From the NCBI RefSeq assembly GCF_900107045.1, contig NZ_FNON01000011.1:62001-126000 (forward strand): DNA of 64,000 nucleotides, given 5' to 3'. Origin of the DNA: Amycolatopsis xylanica. Its GTDB lineage: Bacteria; Actinomycetota; Actinomycetes; Mycobacteriales; Pseudonocardiaceae. The notes under the pieces are model-generated. The model had not been told where the DNA came from and did no database searches. It was given only the letters and a program-made list of their open reading frames with translations. Position numbers and translations under genes: made by a program. Positions 1 through 9,457 of the stretch are shown one piece after another (position 1 is the stretch's first letter; the number at the start of each line of letters is the position of its first letter).

Positions 1-1
1 C

Positions 2-3000
2 ATCGCGCAGACCCGCGACTTCTTCCTGCGGTACGTCTCCGGCCGCGGCCCGATCCCGGCGGTCAAGATCGGCAGGCAGCCGTACGGCGTCATCGCGACC
101 ACGGCGTTCTCCAGGCTGAAATGGCCGGTCGGCACCCCGCACCGGCCCGGTCTGCACGCGCTGCTCCAAGCGGCCGCGGCGGACTGGGACAAGGCCGTCG
201 CCAAGGTCACCCATCTCGACGGCGAGCACACCGATCCGCACCAATCGCTGCTCGACATCCTCGCGCTGCACCCGGGTTCCGCGGAGTTCTACCAGCGCTA
301 CGCGCAGAGCGTCGACGACCTGTTCAACCGGGAGAACCTCGGCGGTGAGGGCCACCGGGTGCTCTCGATCATCGAGCGGCTGCAGATGGCGCCACCGATC
401 AAGGCGCTGCTGCGCAGGCTCGGCGCCACCGGCGACCCGGACCTGCTGGGCAGGCTGTTCGTCGGCGACCAGCATCCGCTGATCCCGCCGCTGATCGACG
501 ACCGGCCGCTGTCGGAGACGGACCTGATCGGCAACTCCCCCAAGCCCGCGAAAAACTACCTGGCCTGGCTCGCGGCGAACGCGGCCGATCTCGAGATCAT
601 CAGGCAGGAGAACGGGTTCGAGGGCGACGCGCGGCCGTCCGCGCTGCTGTACCTGATGCTGCGGCACGCCGTGCTGCTCGGCTGGGCCGAGGCCGGGCGG
701 CGGCTCGCTCAGGCACGCGGGTCGGCCGTGCCCAGCCCGGCCGACCCGCCGTTCATCCACATCGCGGACGTGCCGGGCCATCCCGAGATCAAGCTGCCCA
801 GCGAGAGCCGCTATCGGCAGCTCTACTCCCCCGACCCGAACATCACCGGGAACGCCGAGCCGCTGCACAAGTACATCCCCGGCGTGCTCGGCACCGACCC
901 CGCCACCGCCGAGCTGGCCGAGCAGGTACGGGCGCTGGCCGCGCTCGCGAAGCTGCCGACCGCCCGCCTGGAGCGGGTCTTCACCGAACACCTCGACCTC
1001 GCGACCTATCGGCTCGACGCCTGGCGGCTCGGGCTGGCGACCGAGCGGCTCCACGAGCTGCGCTACGCGACGGGCACCGCCAGGCGGGGTGTCCACATCG
1101 GAGCGTACGGCTGGCTCGAGAACATCGAGCCGAAGGACGGGACGTTGCCCACCAAGCCGGTGCCTGACGGGCTGGCCTCGGTCTTCGGCGCCGACGAGCT
1201 GCCGCACGACGAGAACAACGGTGGCTACATCCACGCGCCGTCACCCGCTCAGGCCAGGACCGCGGCCGTGCTGCGTGCCGGTTACCTCGCCAACCGGACG
1301 ACCACGCACCCGGAGTCGTTCGCGGTGAACCTGAGCTCCGACCGGGTCCGCGTCGCGCTCTCGATATTGGACGGCCTGCGCCAAGGCCAGACGTTGAGCG
1401 CGTTGCTCGGCTACCGGTTCGAACGCGGGCTGCACGAGGGTCACCCGGACCTGAACCTGGACCGTTTCCTCCAGCCGCTGCGGGGTGCTTTCCCTTTGCG
1501 CGCCGGGAAGTTGTCCGAGAGCGGCGCTCCGGACGACGTCAAGCTGGTCGAGGCCCGCAACGTCGTCGACGGCTTGGAACTCGTCCGCCGCGCCACTCGC
1601 GTCCCGGCCACGCCGACGTATCCGTTCGGCGCCACCGGCCTGCCGGAGACCGGGGTGACGGACGACGAGAAGAAGGCCATGAACGAGGAGGTCCAGAACC
1701 TACTCGCGATCCATGACGCGCTGGGCGACCTGGCCGTCGCCGAGGGTACGCACCAGGCGCTGCTCGGCAACACCGAGCGTGCGTCGGCGACGCTGGATTC
1801 CTATGCCAAGGAGGGGTTCCCGCCCGATCCCGAGGTGGTGAAGACCCCGCGCAGCGGGATCACGCTCACGCACCGGTTCGGCCTGCAGCTGACGCCGGGC
1901 CTCGGCCCGGACAGCGGCGCGCCGCTACTCGGGCGCAACGGGCCGCGTGGCCGCGCCGAGCCAGCGGTCAACGCGTGGCTCAAGGACATGCTGCCGCCCG
2001 CGTCCAAGGTGGCGGCGAGGGTCACCTGGACCGACCCGATCACCAAGAAGCCCGCCGACCGGGTGGTCACCATGGAGGATCTCGGACTGCAGCCGATCGA
2101 CCTGCTCTGGGCCGTGCGGTCCGCAGGCGAGGGTGAGCTGACCGATCTGGACGACCGGATCGTCGGCGTGGTGGTCGCGAAGGACCAGCCGCGCCCGGAC
2201 GCGAAGCTGAAGATCGTCTACTCCACGCGGATCCCGGAGAAGGTCACCTTCTTCGAGCTGTCGCCGCTGATCGCGTCGCTGCGCACGCTGTTCACCACGT
2301 CGCGCCCGCTGCGGGCGGCCGATCTCGTGCCCGGCGCGGGGCTGGTGACGACCGACAGCACCGCCGACGACACCGTCACGCTGCCCAAGGAGCGTCCGGT
2401 CGCGGTGCTGGAGTCGCTCAACGACCTGCTCAAGAAGGTCAAGGAGTTCGACGCGACGCTGACGCCGCTGCTGCCCGAGGTGCCCGACCGGGCGAAGTTG
2501 CTCACCGGCATCGACACGTTCCTCGGTACTTACGCGGGCCTGGCGGCCGGAGCGGGCCGGTTCGGGCTGCTGCGCAGTGGCTGGGGCGAGCTGACGCTGT
2601 GGCGGCAAGGAGTGTTCCGCGAGGTGCTCGACGCGCTCGCGGTGACCGTCGCCCGGATGACCAAGTCGCTGGCCGCCGCCGATCTGCTGCTCGAGCAGTA
2701 CGGCAGGCTGCCACCGTCCACTTCGGACGAAGCCAGGTTCAAGCTGCTGGAGCAGGCGTTGCGGCTGCTCACCACCACACCGGGGCCTCGTGACGCGACA
2801 CCCGCCAAGATGCGCACCGCCGTCGTCGCGAAACGCCAGGCGTTCAACACCAAGCTCCAGGCACTCTCGAAGGCCGCCGTCACGACGAAGACGACGTTGA
2901 GCGGCCTGCTCGCGGAAGCCTCGGCCAAGCCGCCGGTGACCGACTTCGACCAGACCGGGCTCGACCTGGCCCCGTTCGGCGATCGGGTCGTCGAATACGG

Positions 3001-3895
3001 CCGCGAGCTGCTGACCAGGACGAAGAAGCTGGGCAAGGAGATCGAGGGCCGCGTCACCGCCTGTGGCAAGGCACTCGTCGCCTACGACGCGGCCGTCACC
3101 GGCGCGGACCGGGCCGAGGCGGGCACGGACGCGCTCAAGGCGCTGCTCGGCGCCGACGTGCTCACGGTGCCGGAGTTCACGCCGTCCGAGCAGCTCGCCG
3201 AAGACTGGCGTGACGCCCGCCGGGCCAGCGACGACCTGATCGACCATCTCAAAGAGGCACCGCACCATCGTGACTATCCCGTCGACGACTGGCTGCACGG
3301 CATGGCCAGGATCAGGGAAAAGCCACGGCTGTGGGAAAAGACGGTCTTCCTCGCCGACGCGCTGCTCGGGTCCGGCGGGCTGCTGCCCAGCTGGACCGAG
3401 CCGGAGCTGACCCCGATCCAGCTGCCCTACCGCGACGACGACACCTGGCTCGCGATGGACTTCTCCGTCAAACCCAAGCCCAAGCTCAACGAGGACCGCG
3501 TGCTGTTCACCGCGCACTACGCGGCCGAGCCGATTCTGGGCAACGGCAGGCATTGCGGGCTGCTGTTCGACGAGTGGACCGAAGTAATCCCGGCCGAGAC
3601 CGAGACGACCGGCATCGCCGTCCACTACGACCGGCCGGATTCCGAGCCGCCCCAGGCGTTGCTGCTGGTCGTGCCGCCCGCGGCGGACCACAAATGGCAG
3701 CCGGGCGACCTGCTCGCCGCGATCCACGAGACCTTCGCGCTGGCCAAGGCGCGCGCGGTCGAGCCGGAGCATCTCGACGACACCGCGTACGCGCAGCTGC
3801 TGCCCGCGACGGTGATGTCCGCGACCAGGAAGCCGATCACCATCAGCACCGACCTCGCCGTCGCCAACCTCCGCTGGAAGGCCACCCATGACTGA
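2..3895 (+). CDS. Very large uncharacterised protein, 5' end outside window
   Basis: The reading frame is open from base 2 to the stop at 3895, so the gene begins left of the window; about 1,297 residues are visible. Near the visible start is a Gly/Arg/Pro-rich stretch (GRGPIPAVKIGRQPYGV, codons from about 32) that I recall from other giant bacterial proteins of unknown role. The rest is mixed alpha/beta without signal peptide or membrane segments, with a charged, helix-rich part around residues 700-1000. It overlaps the next gene by 8 bases (ATG at 3888), so the two are surely co-translated and probably work together. I cannot assign a function; a structural or assembly-scaffold role is only a guess. 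Confidence 0.8.
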   Translation: MAQTRDFFLRYVSGRGPIPAVKIGRQPYGVIATTAFSRLKWPVGTPHRPGLHALLQAAAADWDKAVAKVTHLDGEHTDPHQSLLDILALHPGSAEFYQRYAQSVDDLFNRENLGGEGHRVLSIIERLQMAPPIKALLRRLGATGDPDLLGRLFVGDQHPLIPPLIDDRPLSETDLIGNSPKPAKNYLAWLAANAADLEIIRQENGFEGDARPSALLYLMLRHAVLLGWAEAGRRLAQARGSAVPSPADPPFIHIADVPGHPEIKLPSESRYRQLYSPDPNITGNAEPLHKYIPGVLGTDPATAELAEQVRALAALAKLPTARLERVFTEHLDLATYRLDAWRLGLATERLHELRYATGTARRGVHIGAYGWLENIEPKDGTLPTKPVPDGLASVFGADELPHDENNGGYIHAPSPAQARTAAVLRAGYLANRTTTHPESFAVNLSSDRVRVALSILDGLRQGQTLSALLGYRFERGLHEGHPDLNLDRFLQPLRGAFPLRAGKLSESGAPDDVKLVEARNVVDGLELVRRATRVPATPTYPFGATGLPETGVTDDEKKAMNEEVQNLLAIHDALGDLAVAEGTHQALLGNTERASATLDSYAKEGFPPDPEVVKTPRSGITLTHRFGLQLTPGLGPDSGAPLLGRNGPRGRAEPAVNAWLKDMLPPASKVAARVTWTDPITKKPADRVVTMEDLGLQPIDLLWAVRSAGEGELTDLDDRIVGVVVAKDQPRPDAKLKIVYSTRIPEKVTFFELSPLIASLRTLFTTSRPLRAADLVPGAGLVTTDSTADDTVTLPKERPVAVLESLNDLLKKVKEFDATLTPLLPEVPDRAKLLTGIDTFLGTYAGLAAGAGRFGLLRSGWGELTLWRQGVFREVLDALAVTVARMTKSLAAADLLLEQYGRLPPSTSDEARFKLLEQALRLLTTTPGPRDATPAKMRTAVVAKRQAFNTKLQALSKAAVTTKTTLSGLLAEASAKPPVTDFDQTGLDLAPFGDRVVEYGRELLTRTKKLGKEIEGRVTACGKALVAYDAAVTGADRAEAGTDALKALLGADVLTVPEFTPSEQLAEDWRDARRASDDLIDHLKEAPHHRDYPVDDWLHGMARIREKPRLWEKTVFLADALLGSGGLLPSWTEPELTPIQLPYRDDDTWLAMDFSVKPKPKLNEDRVLFTAHYAAEPILGNGRHCGLLFDEWTEVIPAETETTGIAVHYDRPDSEPPQALLLVVPPAADHKWQPGDLLAAIHETFALAKARAVEPEHLDDTAYAQLLPATVMSATRKPITISTDLAVANLRWKATHD

Positions 3896-5729
3896 GCCGG
3901 GCCGACTCGACTTCCCCCAGGCGCTGACCGACCGTCTCGAACCGACGGTCGGGCTGTGGAACCGGCTGGAGGGCAGGCCGCGCACCAAGGATTTCGACCG
4001 CGCGCTGCGTGCCGAGATCCGCGATCCGCTGTGGCTGCTCACCCGCCAATGGCAGCTCGGCGAGTTCCGCGGCGCCGACGCAGGCTCACCGGTCACCGCG
4101 ACGTATTCGGTGGCAGGCAGCACGCCGAACCGGTTCCGGCCGCCGAACGGCCCGGCCGAGGACGTGCCCCCGGACCGGCCGCTGGAGTCCGTCGCCGAGC
4201 GCAGGCCGCTGCCGTTCGCCTTCGGTGCCGACCCGGTGTCGTTCGACCTCCGGCTCACGATCGGGCACCGGTGGTTCAAGCTGATCCGCCGGTTCCTGCT
4301 CGGCCAGCTGCAGGATTTCCGCGCGCAGTACATCAAGCTCTACCCCATCGCGCTGCCGAACCCGAAGTCCGTCAGCGACGCGTCGAGGGTGGCCCATCCC
4401 GAGGTGTGGGCCACGATCCAGACGATCGCCGGGCGGCAGATGGACGGCTACCTGCTGTACCGCTATCTCAAGGACGACACGCGTCACAAGGCTTCTGACG
4501 GGATCGACGACCTCGGGCCGATCCACCCGCACTACCAACGCCTCAACGAGCTGGGCCGGAACCTCGTCGCCTGGTTCGACGACCTGATCGACCAGCCAGG
4601 CAGCGACGCCACCTGGGACCCCGCGCATCTCGAACATCACTTCTCGGTGTCCGCCGCGGCCACGGACGGCAAGGAGAAAGTCCTTACCGCGCAAGAGTAT
4701 CCAGGCGGCCAGCTCGACTGGCACGCGTTCTCGATCGACTCGAAGACCGTCGTCGGCGGCGCCAAGCCCGCCTCTCCGCCGATCAGCCGCACCGTCTTCC
4801 CGATCCCGGTGCGGTACTCCGGGATGCCGCTGCCACGCTGGTGGGCGCTGGAGGACGGCCGCACCAACTTCGCGGCGGTCCGGCCGGACAGCACCGACCT
4901 CGCGCGGCTGATCTTCCTCGAGTTCGCGCTGGTGTTCAGCAACGACTGGTACCAGCTGCCGTGCGATCTGCCCGCAGGCACGCTCGCCGACATCCAGGGC
5001 CTGTCGATCACCGACGTCTTCGGGATCTCACAGTGGATCACCCCGGCGGTGGCTGGCAGGGACGAGGACTGGCGACGCTGGTCGATGTTCACCCTCGACA
5101 CGATCGGCACCGACGACATCCCCGCCGACACCGCCATGTTCCTACCCCCGAGCGTCCCGAAGGTCGCGGACGGGCCCGTGCTGGAGGAGGTCCTCCTCGT
5201 CCGCGACGAGCAGGCCAACCTGGTCTGGGGCATCGAGCAGACCATCCCCCTCGCCACCGGCGAACCCCGCCGAGGCAGCGAAGCCGCCGCCGAACTCCTC
5301 GCGCACCGCCTCAGCCTCGACCCGCTCCCGCCGCGTACCGACCCCCGCGCCCCCGTCGCGTACGAGGCCATGAACTCGGTGCCGGAGAACTGGATCCCCT
5401 TCGTCGCCGTCCACGCCGACGCGGGCAAACGCTCGATCCGCCTCCAGCGCGCGGCCATGCCGGGCGTCGTCGACGCCAAGCCCGTCCGCCCCCGCACGTC
5501 GCTGCTGCGCGAAGGTCTCGACACCGCTCCGAAGCGGTCCTACTTCGTGAACGAGGAAGAAGTGCCGCCGTCCGGCACCCGGCTCACTCTGGCCTACAAC
5601 CGCACGCGCTGGCGTAACGGCCGGGTCGTGGTCTGGCTGAGCGCTCGGCGGGGCATCGGCCGGGGCGAGGCTTCGAGCGGCCTGGCCTTCGACCACCTCG
5701 TCCCGACTCCCCCACCCGCGGCCTCGTGA
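3888..5729 (+). CDS. Uncharacterised 613-aa protein coupled to the giant upstream protein
   Basis: Starts at ATG 3888 inside the last codons of the upstream gene, so it is translationally coupled. Residues about 45-65 carry a striking conserved-looking block (DPLWLLTRQWQLGEF followed by GADAGSPV) that I recall from paired large proteins in other phyla without an assigned function. No signal peptide, no membrane helix, no recognised catalytic motif. It ends about 100 bases before a convergent regulator gene. The pair at the window edge looks like the end of a longer operon whose first genes would tell what it does. Confidence 0.8.
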   Translation: MTEPGRLDFPQALTDRLEPTVGLWNRLEGRPRTKDFDRALRAEIRDPLWLLTRQWQLGEFRGADAGSPVTATYSVAGSTPNRFRPPNGPAEDVPPDRPLESVAERRPLPFAFGADPVSFDLRLTIGHRWFKLIRRFLLGQLQDFRAQYIKLYPIALPNPKSVSDASRVAHPEVWATIQTIAGRQMDGYLLYRYLKDDTRHKASDGIDDLGPIHPHYQRLNELGRNLVAWFDDLIDQPGSDATWDPAHLEHHFSVSAAATDGKEKVLTAQEYPGGQLDWHAFSIDSKTVVGGAKPASPPISRTVFPIPVRYSGMPLPRWWALEDGRTNFAAVRPDSTDLARLIFLEFALVFSNDWYQLPCDLPAGTLADIQGLSITDVFGISQWITPAVAGRDEDWRRWSMFTLDTIGTDDIPADTAMFLPPSVPKVADGPVLEEVLLVRDEQANLVWGIEQTIPLATGEPRRGSEAAAELLAHRLSLDPLPPRTDPRAPVAYEAMNSVPENWIPFVAVHADAGKRSIRLQRAAMPGVVDAKPVRPRTSLLREGLDTAPKRSYFVNEEEVPPSGTRLTLAYNRTRWRNGRVVVWLSARRGIGRGEASSGLAFDHLVPTPPPAAS

Positions 5730-5828
5730 GTGGGTGACCACAGGGCACGCGACACGTCGTGACCAGCAGGATACGATCGGCCCGGTCAGGAAGCAGCGCT
5801 GGGAAGTGATCACCGGCCGAAGTGTTCG

Positions 5829-6605
5829 TCAGCCCGGGTCTGCCGTGAACACCACCGCCCTCAGATCGCCGTCGGGAATGTGGACGGTGTCGCAGTCCAG
5901 CGCGATCTGCCCCAGATCCTCATGCGGCACCAGCATCCGGCTGTCGTGCTGCCCGGCTGTGGGCGTGCTCGCCCAGAGCTCGGCGAACACGGAGCTGGCG
6001 CGCTGGAGGTCGGCGGTCAACGATGCCAGGTCTTCGTCCGCGGGGTAGCGGGTCGAGGCCGCGTGCAGCTCGGCCACCAGCAGGCGCTGGAAGCGCGCGT
6101 CGTCACCTGGGGATCGCCGCACCTGGCCGCCCTGGCCGACGAACACCCGCCAGGGGATGTTGCCTTCGCGCGGGTGGAGCGAGGGCACCCCGCAGGCCAG
6201 CGCTTGCCAAGCCTGGTTCCAGCCGACGACCGTCCACGTGGCGTCGAGCACGCACACCGGCGTGCTCTCTATCCGGTCCACGAGCCGGCGCGCGCCATCA
6301 CTGAGCCGCCGTGGCACCCGCCCTTCCACCGGCGCGTAACCGGCCAGCGTGCACAGGTGCTCGTACTCCGCCCTGCTCATCCGGAGTGCTCGGGCCAAGG
6401 CGTTCAACACGCCGGGCGAGGGATTCCGGCGACCCTGCTCCATGCGTTTCAGGTGATCCGTCGACACGCCGGCCAATTCGGCGAGCTCTTCCCGGCGCAG
6501 GCCGCCCGTGCGCCTGCGACCGTGACCGACGACACCCACCTGTTCGGGCTGGGTGCGTTCACGTCGCTCCCGCAACACCGTTCCCAAAGTGCTCGCGTCC
6601 GACAT
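5829..6605 (-). CDS. XRE-family regulator with MmyB-like ligand domain
   Basis: 258 residues. The N-terminal helix-turn-helix (about residues 8-75) has the typical RREELAELAGVS and KRMEQGRRNPSP segments of MmyB/XRE regulators common in actinomycetes. The C-terminal part (about 100-250) fits the MmyB/MltR-type ligand-binding, PAS-like domain (a WTVVGWNQAW motif). Family members usually repress or activate a divergent oxidoreductase or small-molecule gene. Here the divergent neighbours, 173 bases away, are a double SnoaL-like protein and a short NAD(P)-binding protein, which are the obvious targets. The ATG at 6605 gives the full HTH. Confidence 0.9.
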   Translation of the reverse strand: MSDASTLGTVLRERRERTQPEQVGVVGHGRRRTGGLRREELAELAGVSTDHLKRMEQGRRNPSPGVLNALARALRMSRAEYEHLCTLAGYAPVEGRVPRRLSDGARRLVDRIESTPVCVLDATWTVVGWNQAWQALACGVPSLHPREGNIPWRVFVGQGGQVRRSPGDDARFQRLLVAELHAASTRYPADEDLASLTADLQRASSVFAELWASTPTAGQHDSRMLVPHEDLGQIALDCDTVHIPDGDLRAVVFTADPG

Positions 6606-6778
6606 GACCGAAGAATATCAGCGGCAGGGGCCAGGAGGGGACATCCTGGCCCCCGCTACGGCGGCCGAAACCCGGAAGAATAACCACCAGCAAGACGGAG
6701 ACAGCACGCGCGAATCCGTGTTGAAACGCACTCCGCTCTCGATGTTTTACCGATCGTATTCTCGATGAAGGAATTTTC

Positions 6779-7669
6779 ATGACTGATGTCAACTACCTCG
6801 CTGACCGGGTCGCTGTCGCCGAGACCGTGGCCCATTTCGCTTGGTCACAGGATCTCAAGGACTGGGCCGGTCTGCGCGCGATCCTCGCCGACACCGTCAC
6901 GATGGACGTCTCCGAGCACTTGGGCGCGCCGTCACAAGAATTGAGTGCCGATGATTTCGTGGTCGCCAGCCAGGCGATGCTGGAAGGGTTCCAGAGTACT
7001 CACCATTCGACCTCCAACGTCATCGTCGAGGTTGAGGGCGACCACGCCACCTACCGGAGTTTCGTGGTGGCCTACCACCACGTTCCCGCCGACGAGGTCG
7101 ACTGGCTCGTCGTGCGTGCTTTCTGGCACGTCGACCTGCAGCGGATCGATAATGAATGGCGGCTGAGGCGCATCCGCGTCGTGCGGAAGGCCCCTTTCGC
7201 GGGCAACCCCGAGCTTTACGCGATCGCCAAGGGGGCCGCGGGCAAAGGCGGGAGAGAAGTGAGCGCATCGCCCGACGACGTGCGCGCCGTTCCGTTTCGC
7301 ATGGCCGCGGCGATGTCCGATCGTGACGTCGAAAAGCTGGTGGCCAATTACACCGACGACTTCGACTGCGTGATGCCGGTGCACCCTGATCGGTCTTTCC
7401 GCGGTGCCGACCAGGTTCGCGCGAACTACACGACGATCTTCGCCCGGTATTCGAACGGCCTGGACGCCCGGGTCATCGACTCCGTGGTGGACGGTGACCG
7501 GGTGTGGACGGAGTGGGAGATGGTCGGCACGCGGGCCGACGGGGTCGTTGAGACCATCCGCGGCACGGTCATCATCCGGGTCGAGGACGGCCGCGCCGGA
7601 GCGGTCCGCTTCTACCTCGATCCGGTCGATGCCCCGGACGCAACGGCACAGCTGAACATCCTCGGCTGA
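6779..7669 (+). CDS. Tandem SnoaL-like (NTF2-fold) protein
   Basis: 296 residues made of two NTF2-fold domains in a row: residues about 5-140, with AVAETVAHFAWSQDLKDW and a Trp/His-containing core, and about 165-290 (SMSD-like AAAMSDRDVEKLVANY and the FRG loop). Such domains act as small polyketide cyclases, isomerases, hydratases or simple ligand binders. The fusion of two full copies is less common than single-domain members. An AAGGA ribosome site sits just before ATG 6779. It is followed 43 bases later by an NAD(P)-binding protein and is divergent from the MmyB-type regulator, suggesting a small regulated detoxification or tailoring operon. Substrate unknown. Confidence 0.8.
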   Translation: MTDVNYLADRVAVAETVAHFAWSQDLKDWAGLRAILADTVTMDVSEHLGAPSQELSADDFVVASQAMLEGFQSTHHSTSNVIVEVEGDHATYRSFVVAYHHVPADEVDWLVVRAFWHVDLQRIDNEWRLRRIRVVRKAPFAGNPELYAIAKGAAGKGGREVSASPDDVRAVPFRMAAAMSDRDVEKLVANYTDDFDCVMPVHPDRSFRGADQVRANYTTIFARYSNGLDARVIDSVVDGDRVWTEWEMVGTRADGVVETIRGTVIIRVEDGRAGAVRFYLDPVDAPDATAQLNILG

Positions 7670-7712
7670 AATCCGGCTCGGCAGACGCATTGACCCTCAG
7701 GAGTGGATTTTC

Positions 7713-8327
7713 ATGCACCTCACCGTTCTCGCCGCGTCCGGCCCGACCGGACTTTCCCTTACCCGGCAGGCACTCGAACGTGGCCACATCGTCAGGGCCA
7801 TCGCCCGCGATCCGGACCGGATCACCGTTCCGGACGCCCCGGGGCTGACCAAGATCGTCGCGGACGTGTTCCGCACCAGCGAGATCGACTCGGCGCTCGA
7901 AGGCAGCGAACTGGTGCTGTCCGGGCTGGGTGTGCCCAAGGGGACGAAGCCGGGTGTGCTGACCGCGGGCGCCCGGTCGGCGGTGGCGTCGGGCGCCCGC
8001 GTCATTTGGCTGGGTGCTTACGGCACAGGCCCCTCGGCCGCGGTGGCAAGCGCGCTCAACCGGCTGGTCCTCAAAGGACTCGGAGCGGAGGTCGCCGACA
8101 AGGTCGAGTCGGACGCCCTGGTCACCGAAGCCGGCGGGACGGTTTTCCACGCCGGGCCCCTGTCGAACAAACCGATCAGCCCGGACCGGCGCACCGTCGG
8201 GCTCGATGCCTCCCCCAAGAGCATCTTCCGCATCATGGTGAGCCGGGACACCGTTGCCGCCGCGATGCTCGACGAAGCTGAGAACCCGCGGTTCCCCGGC
8301 CGAATCGCTGTCCCACTCACGCGCTGA
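7713..8327 (+). CDS. NAD(P)-binding protein, NmrA/atypical SDR type
   Basis: 204 residues with a Rossmann-type start (LTVLAASGPTGLSL) in which the first Gly of the usual GxxGxxG is Ala, then the RAIARDPDRI strand-helix of atypical short-chain dehydrogenases, and a VIWLGAYG segment. Length fits the NAD(P)H-binding/NmrA-like group, which include reductases and redox sensors. AGGAG precedes ATG 7713 and the gene follows the double SnoaL gene in one transcript. No Tyr-x3-Lys active site is evident, as expected for the atypical group. Confidence 0.8.
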   Translation: MHLTVLAASGPTGLSLTRQALERGHIVRAIARDPDRITVPDAPGLTKIVADVFRTSEIDSALEGSELVLSGLGVPKGTKPGVLTAGARSAVASGARVIWLGAYGTGPSAAVASALNRLVLKGLGAEVADKVESDALVTEAGGTVFHAGPLSNKPISPDRRTVGLDASPKSIFRIMVSRDTVAAAMLDEAENPRFPGRIAVPLTR

Positions 8328-8390
8328 TCTGAAGGTCTACGTGCGGCTCGCCTGCGGGTCGCGCACGCCGCGCGCGGGATTCGGAGACCC

Positions 8391-8521
8391 AAAGTGGCGG
8401 CCGCTTGTTCGCCAGCCGCCCGGTCATCACCCGTCCGCTGTCCCGCTGGGGACACATCCTGCCACCCATCGTCCTGATCGGGATTGGGCTTCTGATCCTC
8501 ATCGAAGGCGGCGCGTTCTGA
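8391..8521 (+). pseudogene. 3' remnant of a CadD-like transporter gene
   Basis: In the stretch 8328-8622 between two genes, one frame ending at TGA 8519-8521 reads as a transporter C-terminus: an Arg-rich loop (RPLSRWGHILPP) followed by a hydrophobic helix (IVLIGIGLLILIEGG). I recall this ending from cadmium-resistance CadD-type membrane proteins. No start or N-terminal helices are present upstream, so this is a decayed tail. The family call is from memory. Confidence 0.4.
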
Positions 8522-8622
8522 CTCTGAAGTCGGAACGATGCGAGGAAGAGTGCGGACAGTGGACAGATAACAAACCTGGTAGACGTAGCATCTATGATGC
8601 TCAGATGACAAATGGGGGGATC

Positions 8623-9162
8623 ATGAAGCGGCTCGCGCTTCTCGTGACCATGCTGCTCGCCGCCGGCTGCGGATCAGATGTCGAGGGCCAGCCACAACCC
8701 CAGCCGAAACGCAACGAGCTCGGCCCGGCTACCTCCGCCTGCCCGATGCCGATCACCTTTCAGCTGCTCGACGGCTGGCGCGGCGTTCGCCAAACCCTGA
8801 AGACACGGCAAGGCGACGTGCTCTGTCAGATGCTGCTCGGTCCCACCATGGATGCCGGGTCCCTACGGATCTACCGCGTCACAGGCACCGCCGACTCGAA
8901 GGCGGCACTCGAACCGCTCAGCGACGTTCTCCCCGGCGCGGAAAACAAGGTCTACCAACAGGTCCCCGTCACAGCCGGTACCGCGACCGAACTGACCTAC
9001 GTCATCAACTGGGGCGACCGGCTCACCAAGAGCAGCATGCTGGCCGTGCCCTACCGAGACGGCGTCGTCGTCCTCCAGATCATGGGCGAGAGCAACGCCG
9101 CGGCATACGAAGCGAGCATCAAGGCGTACGAACAAGCCAAGAACACCGTGACCTTGACCTAG
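8623..9162 (+). CDS. Secreted lipoprotein, unknown function
   Basis: 179 residues. ATG 8623 follows a GGGGGGA ribosome site and opens a classical lipoprotein signal (MKRLALLVTMLLAAGC; lipobox LAAGC, Cys16). The mature part is Pro/Gln-rich at first, then a compact domain with two further Cys (about residues 42 and 67) resembling small actinobacterial lipoproteins of the DUF3558 kind, though I cannot confirm that. An upstream in-frame extension to 8254 lacks coding character and overlaps the CadD remnant. Its TAG stop touches the truncated tRNA-Val. Confidence 0.8.
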   Translation: MKRLALLVTMLLAAGCGSDVEGQPQPQPKRNELGPATSACPMPITFQLLDGWRGVRQTLKTRQGDVLCQMLLGPTMDAGSLRIYRVTGTADSKAALEPLSDVLPGAENKVYQQVPVTAGTATELTYVINWGDRLTKSSMLAVPYRDGVVVLQIMGESNAAAYEASIKAYEQAKNTVTLT

Positions 9163-9233
9163 GTCGTCGCGCAGCGGGAGAGCACTCGGTTTACACCCGA
9201 GCGGTCGTAGGTTCGATCCCTACTGCGCCCACC
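9160..9233 (+). tRNA. tRNA-Val(UAC), 3' part intact, 5' arm lost (attachment-site scar)
   Basis: The anticodon arm CTCGG-TTTACAC-CCGAG gives anticodon UAC (Val). The T arm GTAGG-TTCGATC-CCTAC and the 3' acceptor strand TGCGCCC with discriminator A are perfect. The would-be 5' acceptor strand (taggtcg, 9160-9166) pairs at only about three of seven positions and overlaps the stop codon of the lipoprotein gene; the D stem has one mismatch. So only about 9171-9233 is truly tRNA. This is what recombination into the 3' half of a tRNA gene leaves at the far end of an integrated element. No CCA is encoded. Confidence 0.65.
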
Positions 9234-9239
9234 GAATCG

Positions 9240-9283
9240 AAAGAGAGCCCTGTTCGCGGAAAGCGCGAACATGGCTCTCTTTT
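9240..9283 (+). terminator. Rho-independent terminator after tRNA-Val
   Basis: Long hairpin starting 7 bases after the tRNA: AAAGAGAGCC ... GGCTCTCTTT outer stem, one C-T mismatch, then TGTTCGCG/CGCGAACA, loop GAAAG, ending in a short T run. Confidence 0.85.
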
Positions 9284-9457
9284 GTCATGTCGCTGTGATC
9301 CGGCGGGACCGGCTTTCCGGGTGGCGGCCCCGCCCGGGGCGGGATCTGGGCGGGATCTGGGCAGGCGGGTCGGCATGGTTTCGCCTGATGCCGCCTGGGA
9401 ATCGGGGAAGGGGTCCTTGGCGGCTGCCTCAGTCCGGAACTTGGGGAAGGTGCTGAA

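Noticed and set aside
1925..4336. 803-residue open frame on the minus strand
   Set aside because: Arg/Gly/Gln-rich antisense shadow spanning the junction of two good plus-strand genes; no domain.
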